Positions 12,511 through 23,700 of a DNA stretch of 64,000 nt are shown here, in pieces. A model generated the notes under the pieces. It had not been told where the DNA came from, ran no database searches, and saw only the letters and a program-made list of their open reading frames with translations. This DNA is from Tetmemena sp. SeJ-2015 (lineage: Eukaryota; Ciliophora; Spirotrichea; Sporadotrichida; Oxytrichidae): contig JAJKFJ010020827.1 in assembly GCA_027382625.1 (NCBI GenBank), positions 124,001 to 188,000 on the forward strand. The letters are read 5' to 3'. The translations under genes were made by a program, and so were the position numbers. How positions within the stretch are numbered: position 1 is the first letter of the stretch; each line of letters begins with the position of its first letter.

Positions 12511-13090
12511 ATGGCTTAAAATATATACAAGAGACTTGCTATTAGCAATCTGATAAAGAAATAGGGAATCCTTAGCTAGAGATAAACAAGCTTTAAAATT
12601 TAACTAATGAGAGTTCACGCACTATCTTTGGCTTCTTTAAAGGCTCTCAGAAGACAAAGTAGATTCATCTTTATATAAATTCATCCGACTTTAGAGTGAA
12701 CTTCACAGTGTTTCCAGAGGGAGAGAAGAAAACAAATACTAAGTGAGCGCTAAGGAGGGAGAAAACTTACTAGATGCACTCAATGACATGAACATAAAGG
12801 ATTTGAGTGTGTTTGGAATTTGCGATAAGCAGCTTGCATGCCACTCATGCAGAGTAAATTTCAGGGTGAAATATGAAGCCGTGCCCCCTCCCTCAGTAGA
12901 TGAATAGGACGTGCTGGATGAGTTGGGATGCTCTATTTAAGGAAAAGTAAGGTAACTAGGGTAATTGACTTTTTGTAGTTAAACAAGGATGAGTTGCCAA
13001 ATCAAGGTGACGAAAGAGTTGGAAGGATGTGAAATAGAAATACCAAGAAGCGCTTTTGCATTTTTCGAAAAATTTAATGATGACCGTTGA
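12511..13090 (+). CDS. Mitochondrial [2Fe-2S] ferredoxin, adrenodoxin type
   Basis: Electron carrier of the mitochondrial Fe-S cluster assembly and steroid/heme-type pathways. The cluster motif GICDKQLACHSCRV gives C-x5-C-x2-C, and the fourth cysteine is in RMSCQIKVTKELEGC, matching the adrenodoxin pattern. VNFTVFPEGEKKT and ENLLDALNDMNI are the expected first strands, and PPPSVDEQDVLDELGC is the acidic partner-binding helix. The first 40 or so residues (KRLAISNLIKKQ and similar) are basic with few acids, typical of a mitochondrial presequence. A 27-nt GT-AG intron near 12952-12978 is required to join GKVSQ to TRMSC. Two frame breaks near A-runs (about 12598 and 12730) look like sequence errors. 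TGA at 13088-13090. Confidence 0.85.
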
Positions 13091-13191
13091 TTAACATTTA
13101 TCTTGCTAATGCTGATTCACTCTTATACTGCAACCTTGAGTAAATATTTTTAGTTATAGTCAACTTAAATACGAATATCCTTTATTATCAA

Positions 13192-15064
13192 TCACTTATC
13201 AACAAACTGAGGCTGTACCCACTTGTACGCGAGTTGAGTATTTGAGACAAAGTCTCCACCTCCTGCACCACCAGTTGGATTATTAAGTCTGAGGAAGGTA
13301 TTCTTCAAGGCCATAGCGCTGTTATGCATATTTGGTGCCTCTTTGGCTTGACTCATCTTGGGTGAGTTGAAGAAAGAGTGAGTGGCAGATTGAGTAACGC
13401 TTGCCATGCCTGGCATAGCGAAGTCAAAGTGGTTCTTCCTCAACTCATTCTTCTTTTCTACATTGAGTACTCCTCTATAGTTGCCTCCCTCAGGAGGGGA
13501 TTGGAATTGATTAACGTGAGAAGTTCTATAGTGAAGAGGATCCACCTTATCCGTGTGAGATATTGAGAAGTGGTTAGCTCTCAAGTTTTTCTCAAAGCCC
13601 ATATCTGGCTGTGCTTGCTTGAAGTTGGAATATGTCTAGAAGGCAGCACCTGTGGAAGTGACATCTGAGAACTTATTGTTATCGCCACCAATCTGTATGC
13701 TCGATTGGAAACTCTTGTTGTTATTAAGCGCTACAGGCTAGGCATCTCTCAGGTTCTTTGGGCCGTTGAAAGTCTTATAAGTAGTATTGAAGAAGGCCTA
13801 ACTCATGGATTTATCACCTATTTCGAGAGAGCTGTTGCGAAGCTTCTTTTAAACTGCGTCGTCGAGTTGAGTGTGATTTGCTGGCTACCGGAAAGCGCCG
13901 TAACCATTATTCACCGAGTCATATTAAGGAGGAAAGTAAGTAATTTAAATAAACAGAAGTTAGATTAAAGAGGGTGCTGTCCGAGCTAGAAGTGGGCTTG
14001 TCTCAAATTTTTCAGCATTTCTTTGTCTTGACCTTGGGCTACTATTCCATGTTCTTTGAAATGGAGTTGAGTAGATAATTAAAGCACTAATTAAGACACT
14101 GGTGAATAAAGAATGTAGAGGTTGTCATAGGATAAGAAAGCCCATCTCCAAACTGAATACTCGTTTTGGCTTGCTCAGTTTTAGCTAAGGACGAATTCCT
14201 CTATTAGACTGGACTCTATACAAAGAATATTACAAAAATTCTAAACTCCTACCTTTTGATTAAACTCCATTTAATGAGTGGTCATCATCAATGCGCTCTG
14301 TCCACCTAGTTCAAAATGGTGCTTTCTCAGGTCATTTTTAGCATTGTTAACTCTACATATTTAATCATTACTAAAAAAGCAAATGGAGTTCTTCTTACGG
14401 TTCAGGAATTTGTGATTGGGGCTGTTTAAATCGTGTTAGACTATTGTTGTACTTTTCCTGAGTGGTGGTCTAGTAGCTGATGGGTTCGTTACCAAAGTTG
14501 AAGTGATGGCCTCTCATAAGTTGAATTTTCTATTGAGTGTCTTGAGATCTGCGTTTGCATGGGCCGAAGGGTTGCGCTTAGCAAATGAAGATCCTTGAGT
14601 GGTGTAATGCACCTGACCCCAATTGCCGAGTCCCCAGTGAGAGCTTCTTAGGTTTGCCTTTGTGGCTTGATCTATGGACACTTGCTTGAAGTCCCCAGGG
14701 GGTGCTTTGAAGTTAGCCTGATTTGTAGTCTGTACTTGAGCTCCCTTGCCTGCGACTGAGGGGCTTCCACCATCCCCAAGGCCGAAGTTAGACTTCCTCA
14801 TGATTATATCAGTTTAGCGAGAAGATACTCCAGTAACTGGCTGATTATAAGGTCTGAACTAGGTCTGCGTGGTCGATTTGAAGACAGTTGGGTCTACAAA
14901 GAGTTAGTTAAATTTCTTAAGTTCAGTAGTGCTAATTCGAGAGACTTACCTCCACCGCTGAGGGAGAAATGACTTGACTTGAAAGCTCTGGCTATTTCGT
15001 GTCTCCTCTGAGGGGAAATGATGGAGCCTATGTTTGGAGTTTCCTTGGGAGGGGGTTGGAACAT
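13192..15064 (-). CDS. LR-x-x-HF-x-x-G motif repeat protein (candidate axonemal)
   Basis: Start ATG 15062-15064 (MFQPPPKETPNIGS), terminal UGA 13192-13194. The protein, about 570 residues, is built from irregular repeats around a short motif: FKSSHFSLSG, MRKSNFGLGD, LRSSHWGLGN, MRGHHFNFGN, LRKHHFELGG, LRANHFSISH and LRKNHFDFAM, plus weaker copies (SIQFGDG, SIQIGGD). Linkers are Gln/Ser/Thr/Pro-rich, with phrases like FKAPPGDFKQ and FQSPPEGGNY. Introns lie near 14897-14949 and 14215-14255. I cannot name the family. Repetitive proteins of this style occur among microtubule-associated and axonemal proteins of ciliated cells, so a ciliary role is an inference from style, not homology. Copies alternate with a T-x-Q-x-x-F element. 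Confidence 0.7.
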
Positions 15065-15202
15065 TTTTATTTATCTTGATTTATACTACTCTAAATTAAC
15101 TCTTACAAAGTTACAACCCTCAGAGATAGTGAGAGTGAGAAGACTTCATTATGAAGTAAGTTTCCTATAGAATTTGACTAAGTGAAATTATAATTTGGAA
15201 AC

Positions 15203-15985
15203 ATGAAAAAGTCGACAATGGTAGGTGGAGCCAATTAAACCTTGGCGGACTACGCCTTTGAGCGTAATTTAAAGCCGAGACCTGAGGTATCCCTCTCTGC
15301 CTTCTCCTTCATCTTCAGTGAGATAGTGTGCCAGCTTATGAAGAGTGAGAAGTCAGTTCCCTCTGCGGTATTGGCGGTGCAGGCAGTCATTAAGAGTCAC
15401 ACTTGAACAACGACCTTGAGCATCAACTCTATTACCTTGGAGTGCCAGTGGGAGAAAAGCTGCTAGAACTACTCTTCTACAGAGAGAAGGGAGGAATTAG
15501 CGGGCTTGTCAAAATGGAAAGAGAGAGACCAAGCTAGTGAGCATGCTCCACTTCATCAATCATATCCATATAGTGCAATAGCTTTTTGTTGAAGTATTGA
15601 GTGTGAATAACATCTTGTGGAAGCAGTTGTTTGGGAGACTGCAGATGGGCTAGAGCAGTCGATGGAGGATGAGGATGAGTATCGCATTTTGGACAAGTCT
15701 CCCGTCACTAATCGCTTCGCCTCCATGGGCAAGAGCACCAATGTTAACTGTGCCTCCTATATTGCAGGTATCATAGAGGGAGTGCTCAGTGGTGCAAAGA
15801 TGCACTGCAAAGTCACTGCTCATCTCAAAATGCTTTTTATACTTGTTCTTACTTTTTAATCTGTATGCGACAGCGAGGAGGGAGCAGGAGCCGAGGGAGG
15901 AGACGGCGGAGAGAACGGACAGAGCACAACCATCTACGTGATAAAGTTCAATAAAGAAGTGACTGCAAGGGAGAGAAATAACTGA
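15203..15985 (+). CDS. TRAPPC5: TRAPP complex subunit 5 (Trs31/TRAPPC5)
   Basis: Core subunit of the TRAPP tethering/Rab-GEF complex at the ER-Golgi interface. Recognised by KPRPEVSLSAFSFIFSEIV, the hallmark N-terminal helix, by LYYLGVPVGEKLLELLFYRE (usual LGQQVGARVLDVL position), by LVSMLHFINHIHIVQ (FIKVTVWKALFGK region) and by the Bet3-fold core VTNRFASMGKSTNVNCASYI then AGIIEGVLSGAKMHCKVTAH. The C-terminal strand STTIYVIKFNKEV is preceded by a Gly/Glu-rich loop longer than in animal orthologues. Three or four frame changes occur (an AG repeat near 15515, a G-run near 15630, and near 15400). Each is a 1-2 nt step and most look like sequence errors. ATG 15203, TGA 15983-15985. Confidence 0.9.
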
Positions 15986-16150
15986 ATCAGAATGTGTGTT
16001 GTGAGTAGATTATGAATTAGCTCTTTTAATTGTATAAATAGCTCTTCAACTTTAATCAAAATCAATTATAATAATTATTGCTCAATTATAAAAAGCTTCT
16101 GCTCTATAAAAATAGAGTATATTTGAAATTCTGGAATATAAAGAAGATAA

Positions 16151-17823
16151 ATGTACGCACCAGTGAGAGCAGGAAACAGAGGTGGCTGGGACTAGTTCAA
16201 ATGGGACGACGTGCGGCTAATGTCCTACAAGGACCGAGAGTGCTACCTAGGAGCCTCAGAGAGACTAGGCTACCTGGACAAGGGCGGCAAGTGGAGGAAG
16301 AGAGACTGGTGGGTCGACTCTAAGGACGGAGTAAGTTAAAATATGAAATTCTAAGAGGGAGAAGTCCATTCTCAATCTCTATGTTACTATTTGTCAGTTT
16401 AAACCTAAATAGCTAATTTTAAACTTTGTTTAGACTGGAGCTGATGACCTGAAGAGGGAGATGGACAGGATAAGGCGAGAGGACGAAGCGCTGATGCGAG
16501 TTAAGCTGGGACTAGAGCCAGCCAAGGACATGAAGCAGGTGCTGGCTGAAATCAACGACCCCTCTGAGCAGCGCATGATGCTCAACAAGCTCACAGACTA
16601 CGAACTCAAGGAACTCATCGCCAAGGGAGGACTCTCCCCCAGCACTCCAATCAAGGCTTTGAAAATGGAGCAGCCACTGAAATGATGACAGACCAGAGGG
16701 AGACTGCAGACAGAGTAGGAGGACTGGGCTTTGAAAAGAACCTGACCATCAACAAGAAGCTGATCGAGCTGCAGAGGGGAATAGACAAGTCCAAGAAGAA
16801 GGGCAAGGGGGATGATTCTGAGGAGGAGGTTCACGGAGTAGACTAGTTGAGAGGAATAGGGATTGAGGATGTGAAGTATCTGGACCAGCGGAAGAAGCTG
16901 ACGATGATAAACTACCTGAAGGACAAGATCGAGCAGCAGAAGAAGGAGGAGCTGGCCAGGAAAGAGGCAAAGAGGGAGGAGAAGAGGAAGCGCAAGGAGA
17001 AGAAGAAGAGAGACAAGAAGGCCAAGAAGGACAAGAAGAGGGACAAACACGGGGGAAGGAGCAGCCAATCCAGGAGTTCCAGTAGAGAGAGCACCCACAA
17101 ACTAAGGAAGAGACAGCATGATTCCAGGAGCAGGAGTCCGGAGTAGACTGTAAGAGTAAGGGAAGAAGAGAGAGAAAGACTGGAGAGGGAGAGAAGAAGG
17201 AAGGATACAACAACTTCAAGATAGTGGACGAGGACAGGTAGTCTGAGTAAAGTGACCACAGCGATGGAGAGGGACTTCGAGACTTCATTAATCGTAATCA
17301 TAGAGCTATAAATTAGAAACGTTGTTTTAATCAGAAGGAGAGTTAGAAAATAATAGAGGAAAGAAAAGAAAAGGCTTAGGTGACTGAAAGTTAAAATCTC
17401 AAAAAGGCTTCACCCAGGAGGAGCCGCTCAAGGTCGCTTGAAAAGTCTAGACCAAAGAGAAATAATTCCAAAGAGGATAGACTTAGAGAGGATAAACGGT
17501 CTGAAAGAAACATCGACTCAAGAAGAAACAAAGAATAGGATTCTGAGAATAAGGGTCAAAGAAATGATGAAAGAGATAGAAGGAACAATTTGGATTATAG
17601 AGACAAGGAAAGGAGGAGGGATTCTTATGATAGGCATAAGTCCAATAGATATGATGATCGATCCAGGCATTATAAAGAAGATAGAAACAATAACAGGGAT
17701 CACAAAGAATACAAATCAGAGAGAGGTAGAGATCAAGGCAGAGCTTATGAGAAGCCCAGGTAAAGATCTTCTTCTTCAAGATCATCTCGTCACTCTTCCA
17801 GCTCGTTTTTATCCGATTCTTGA
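16151..17823 (+). CDS. MMTAG2 family protein (kinase phosphorylation domain) with RS tail
   Basis: The N-terminus MYAPVRAGNRGGWDQFKWDD followed by KDRECYLGASERLG and KWRKRDWWV matches the conserved start of multiple-myeloma tumour-associated protein 2 (C1orf35), a nuclear splicing-linked protein. The conserved D-Q-F glutamine is a UAG codon (16193-16195), direct support for the code. A 103-nt intron (16331-16433) precedes DDLKREMDRIRREDEALM and the helix MKQVLAEINDPSEQRMMLNK. GIGIEDVKYLDQRKKL leads into a Lys/Glu coiled coil and then an Arg/Ser-rich tail with SRSRS elements and Asp/Arg alternation. The tail suggests localisation with splicing factors. One frame step lies near 16670-16685. Terminal TGA 17821-17823. 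Confidence 0.85.
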
Positions 17824-17977
17824 ACCTTACCAGTCAATACCATTCTTGTGCTAATAATTAGTTAACCCATCTAAACATGATTTCATTAACCCTTATTTGA
17901 AAAATGGCTATAGGATGTTATTTTGTTTATAGCTTTGAACAATTATATAAAGTGAAGTAATCAAAATATAAATTTCA

Positions 17978-20569
17978 ATGTCAAATTAATCTTACTCTGC
18001 GAGTGGAGCAGCAGGTGGCCACACTAACTTACAATCAAACTTGAATATGAACGGCGGCCTTGGATAATAGCTCGCTCTCTCCTCTCATTCAGCTTCAGAA
18101 AACGATCAAAGAGATTTCCTAAGACACTATGTGTAGTATAGTAGTATAGTTCTTTAATATAATTTTGATGTGGACGAAGTGCTTGTGCCATAGGGCTATG
18201 TGCCCATGCAAGAAGACTTGGACGAGATGGAGAGCGTGCTCTTTTCAGTTAGTTTTGGGAAGCAGGAGTTTCACAAGAAGGTTACCTATCAGGCCTTTTC
18301 AGCAGCAATCAGCAATTACCAGCACGTACAGATGGTTCTAGCTTTCATTAACAGGAGAGAGCGAATTAAGGGCGCTAAGTGCAAGGTCTTAGCCTATAGA
18401 GTTAATCAAAGACCTGGTTCTCCAAGAATGGGAGGTGGGGTCAGTGAAATGGGCGATGAGTTTGATTAACCTTTGCACGGTGGCAACTCGCAACAGAGTG
18501 ACTATCATCATATGGGTGGAGGAGGAGGTGAAAATGGAAATTTACTAACTGAGGGATTCGATGATGCAGGGGAAGAAGGAGCAGGCTAGAAATTACTGCA
18601 CTTGCTACAGAAGATGGGAGTAGAGAACATCTTGATAGTGGTGTGCGTGTGGCATTACAGGATGCAAGGGTAGTTTGGAACAGAGACTTATCGCATGGTG
18701 CTGAGCGAGCCAAAGACCTACTCACCAGTCTTCATTTGAAAGTCTTAGAGGCGGAAAAGTCCTAGCAAGAGCAAGCAAGGATGTCTCAAGCCTTGGTGCC
18801 TTTCACCAACCTTCTCATTAAGGAAGCAAGCTCAGGAATTTAAAGGCAGGTGGAGCTATTGGATCTGCAAATGCAGGCAGGCACGCTTTATAAACCGCAG
18901 GACTAGAAGTAACCACCAAGGTTTATCCCTCCAACGTCATTCCAGATAAGAATGAAACCTAGATGCTAGCAAATATCCAGAGGAAGAATTATCGTCCCAA
19001 TAACTTCATGAATGAGGCACCAGCCTTCGGAGTTCAAAGAGCTGTAACAGGCTTCTATCCAAATCCATAGGGTGCGAGGACAGGCACAAGCAGCAAAGCA
19101 GATGATGATGAGGACCAGTTAGAGATTGAACTAACAGAGGATGAGTTCAACTATGCAGTCAAGATGACTGAGCATTCGATAAGAAGACTAACCAAAGCAC
19201 ACATCATAGAATTGCGAAATCAGGTTAAGCCTCATCCCTTGGTAGAGAAAGTTCTGAACATGGTTTGCATTTTGAGAGGCTGCATAGCTCCAAACTGGAC
19301 AGTGGCGAGAGAGATGATGCAGTCTATGACTTTCAAAATGGAGTTGATGTTGATGGATGTGTGTCAGATCAAGCACAGCTTAATAAAGAGGGTGATAAAA
19401 GTGCTTAACTCCAATCAGAAGCAACTAACTCCCGATAACTTGAGTTAAATCTCTGAGGGCGGCTGCATCCTGCTTACCTGGATAATAAACTTAGTGAAGT
19501 GGAACGCAGGCCATACCAAGTATAAATTCGATGAGAACGCCCTTGGAGGACACAGGATCATGAACCATGCACTGATAGCCCATAACCATTAAGACTACGA
19601 GATGACGGAGGACGGCTTGAATATTATTTGTCTTAAGAAAGATTAACAATAATTAAGAATAACCCTGACGATGATCTGAGGACCAACACCTACGGATTGA
19701 TGCTTGGAAAAATTCAGTAAGCAGCGAAAGATGATAACACCCAGGGTGGGTAGATGTCGAATGGATCTCAGTTCAACAAGAACTAACTAGGCAAGAATAA
19801 GAGAAACATAGGTAACCATGCTAATATCCACAACTTAGCTTTTAAATCATTGAATAACAAATTTTAATTCATCAACGCTAACTAAAAGCCAGGAGTCTAT
19901 CTCCAATCAAAGTAGATGGTATTCCTCTCAGACTAGAAACTGCAGCCAGCCAGGGGAGAGTCTCAGCTCTCTAATAAATACCACCACCAGAGTTCTTATA
20001 ATGACTAGCATCTAGGAGCGCATTCCCTTTAGAACTAGCTAGTTAAGCAGTATCAACAGCAGCAGCAACTGCAGACAAGTCTACCCAACCTATCCTACCA
20101 CTAGCAGTCCTAATATAACTCCAACCAGGGTGGACTAGGAACTGGGGCAGGCAGCTAGGCGGCTTTTCTGAAGCAGAACCCGAATATGCCTCTGAGTGAG
20201 AAGCAGCAGATCCAGAGCATGATTGAGCTGCTTGAGGCTGACAAGAAGAACAACTGGGAGGAACTCAGAGCCAGAATCCCCGATAATGAAGTAATAAAAT
20301 ACTCGCTCATACATTGTATTTTATTTAGAAATTAACTTGAAGAGGAGATTTTGAAATTCCTGGATACAGCTGTGCTTGAGGACCAGCCGACTGAGGTGCT
20401 GGTCTAGCTGGCTTAGAAGCTGAAGGAGAGACGTACTAAACTTTATTCAGAGCAGCAGACAACTTAACCCCCAGGGACAACCTAACCACCCATTCCTAAT
20501 TCGAGTGCCGAGCCAGGGACTACAATACTCTCTGAAGAGCCGAAGAAGCTAACTGCCAATCAAATTTGA
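17978..20569 (+). CDS. IMPACT (UPF0029)-domain protein fused to dynein-stalk-like segment
   Basis: ATG 17978, TGA 20567-20569, about 800 residues. The first half carries an IMPACT/YIH1-type domain: FGKQEFHKKVTYQAFSAAIS, then VQMVLAFINRRERIKGAKCK and VLAYRV, then LLHLLQKMGVENILIVVCVW, matching the family's two-lobe fold. In YIH1/IMPACT the domain binds GCN1 and restrains GCN2. A middle linker of about 130 residues follows. Residues coded at 19130-19480 resemble the helices flanking the dynein heavy-chain stalk: RLTKAHIIELRNQVKPHPLV, EKVLNMVCILRG, NWTVAREMMQSMTFKMELML, LTPDNLSQISEGGCILLTWI. No AAA+ motor modules are present. The C-terminus is Gln-rich with a helix SEKQQIQSMIELLEADKK. A frame step lies near 18735. 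The pairing of domains is unusual. Confidence 0.7.
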
Positions 20570-20733
20570 TTATATAAATTATAGTTAACACTCTAAGATG
20601 AAAGAAACAGACACTGTTTGTATTTTAAGACCTTAGAATTAAGAATAAACTCTTACTCTTGTGCTAATGAATTGAGGAGGAGGTGAAGAGTGCAATAAAA
20701 AATTAATAGGTTTAAATTTAAGAAGTAGTCAAA

Positions 20734-23700
20734 ATGAATTCAAACAGGTCTTTATCTCTGCAGGAGTCCACCAGCAGCCCCAAGAAAGCATTGGGCAAGA
20801 AGAACGTAAAGATCAAGGAGGATATTCAAAGGGCGTCCACGGGTGAGGGATTAGAAAACCTTTCCTATCGCTCAAATCTGCAGGGCAGCAGAGCAAACAA
20901 GAACAACTCTTCCTTTGCTTCTAACACTGGGGTGGCTACAACTCCAATAGTCGGTGCAAAAAGCAGAAGTAGGGGAAGACAGCAAAAGAAGCTGGTATTG
21001 AGTGAGAAGAAGCAAAGCATAAGAGACAAGGAAGTGGACAAGGTGATGGAAAGAGCAGAGGACCACTTGAGGCATGAGGACATGGTAAGATTAATACCCA
21101 TTCCCACCTTATTCTCTTCCAAGATAGTTTGTTGACTACGCTGAAAGAGAGTAAAGAAAACTTAACTTAATGATGAATGATGATGTACATTAATTACTAA
21201 GAGAGATAGACGAGTCAGAGACGGACAAAGATGAGACGGCACAGCGTCATCCCAAGCAGCCTAAGAATGATAAGCTTCCTCCCAAGTCAGCAGCAGAGGC
21301 GAAGTTCGCTCAGGAACAGAGGAGGCAACTTAGACAGGGAGTGAAGCATATGACCAAAGCCACTCTTGGTGAAATGGGTCTTGATCCATTAAATAAGGAT
21401 CCCTTGGCTGCAAGAAGTTACAGCAGGCAGGGAAAGTCCACTACAAAGCTCATGCAGAATCTGATTAGAGAGGACTAGATAGACAAGATGAGGAAGCTTG
21501 AAAAATACAAAAAGATGGAGTTGGATGAGGCTCAGAAAGAGGAGCTTATGAGAGCTGAGAAGATGATCATAGAGGAGAAGAAGTGGGTAAGAAGAAAAAG
21601 ATTAGACTTCCCTCCTCCCTCATTGATTCTTAACTTTCCATATAGTACAAAGAAGTAATTCAGAAGGTGGATATAGTACCTGATGACATCAACTACTATG
21701 AGAAACTTGCAGTGAAACCTGGCTTCGATTTCATCTACGCTCTGATTAACTGTAGCACAGCAGATCTGGAAACTTTGAGAATCAACATTCCGGAGACTCT
21801 GTTCTTTAACTACAACACTTATCTTGTGAGCAGTGACAATGCCCAGAGGATTAATATCAAGCCAAGTCCCAAGGCCAGGGAATTCCTTGAGGTCTTAGAG
21901 TCCAAAGCAACGTATGACATCGTAAAGAACTGGAACGAGCCAGCTACAGTGCTGAGGAAGGCAACACAGCACCCTTGCTATCAAACTATCAATCTCTATA
22001 ATTGACTTAGCATATGATCGTCTTTGATTAATTGGAAGCAGACTTACGAGCACATAAGAAAAGGACCCTCTAACAGGACTATGATATAACGTTACTAGAA
22101 ATCCTTTGGAGATAAGCTTACTCTTTACCGAGCAGTGGTTCATCCAGAGGAAATGGTAAATGCAAAAGGCTCGGGCAAGTATAACTTCTGCTATGCTTTA
22201 AATAACAAGGTTCCCTTCAGGTCCATGGGAGATGACAACTAGAGAATAGTTGAAGAGTTCCAAAAGTTTCAGCAGTTCGAAGAAGGGAAGACTCTTGAGG
22301 TGGGAGGTGATAACTTCTAGTCTCCCAGAAAACTGAGCAACCGCTTCGAGAATAGATTTCTCCTATGCCCCTTCGAAGTGGGAAGCTTTGATGTGTATAC
22401 CTACACTGGCAAGACTATGAGTGTGATTGAGAAAGAGGCCTATAAGATATTTAACTTCATGGAGAAAGCTTTTGACTTGAAACTGCTTAACTGTGTGACA
22501 GACTGGATTAGAGATGAGAAAGGTCTTTACTGGTTCATAGGTCTGAAGTCTTTTAAACTCAAGTAGAATAATTATGAGCATAAGACTAATAAGCCAAGTA
22601 CATTTGATAGGGAGCTACTAGCTATAAATGTCAATCGCAAAGTCAAAAAGAGTAAGTCAAACTAAATCTAAAGTCTTAAAAGTGCTTCATTATTTCAATT
22701 TTTTTCTCATTTGAGACTAATTTTTCTAGTTTAGTGCTTAAAATGCAAGCTACAGTTTAGGCCTATTCAGGTTGAGAATTATCAAATTCAGAAAAGCGTC
22801 CTAGATCAATTAAAGACAGTGCCTACTCTCAAGAACGAGGAATGGCTTTAGAAGGGACTAGACTAGTATCTCAAGTAAAATGAAGTTGACAGCTACTTCT
22901 TCTGTGAGGTTTGCTATTTCTTTGTAGTGAGAGACATTGAAAACTTTGAAGTAAGAAGTCTAAATAATTGCTGGGTTTTATTAGATCTAATCTTTAGTAA
23001 GCTAACATTATCATTTAGGAGTAGTAAAAGTTTGCAGTGCTTGAGTATATACCCAAACAGATTGAACAAGTAAACTAAGAACAAAAGGAGGAGATAAAGG
23101 CCTCAAAATAAAAGAAAAAGCAAGTAGCAAGAAACATCAAGAATGTTCAGCGATTTTAGAACTATGTAATAAATAGCTATTGTATGATTTAGACCAAAGA
23201 TGTTTCAGTGGAGAGTAATCTTGATAGCACACAAGCTGATAGATGTGAATCCTCGTCTCCTAGATAGCAAAGGCCACCCTGTATATTTGCAGTACAAATT
23301 TGGAGATAGTATCACTCGTTTTCAACTTTCCTCCTCAGGAAAGCCAATGAAATACGTTTTCGAAAAGATCAAAGTACAAGCCACGTACTCACGCAACCAG
23401 CCTTAGATAGTGGCTGAGACAGAAGCTGTTAAAGATGAAGCTGGTTAAGAGGTAGAGGTTCTAAACAGTCAGAGGGAGATGGTTAGGGTAGTTAAGGTAA
23501 ACAAGTCAAGGATTTGAATAAACTATTCATCATCATTTTTTGCTCTTCTCTTCATTTCGATTTGCTACTTCTACACTTACCAGAAAAATGACTTAACTTA
23601 CTTCTTAAACAGCTGCGATCTAGAGTTCAGAGTGACTTTAGGCCAAAACTGGAACAACTATGTGTGCTGTTGCAAGGGCAACTACCTCAACTTCTTCTCC

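Noticed and set aside
15835..15880. AT-rich stretch near the end of TRAPPC5 with ATGC at both ends, a possible second IES
   Set aside because: Excising it (35 nt) puts the last conserved strand out of frame, while leaving it keeps the frame. The four-base repeat is too short to be meaningful.
16598..17301. Long minus-strand open frames rich in Leu and Ser
   Set aside because: They are shadows of the Lys/Glu and Arg/Ser-rich part of the MMTAG2-family gene on the plus strand.
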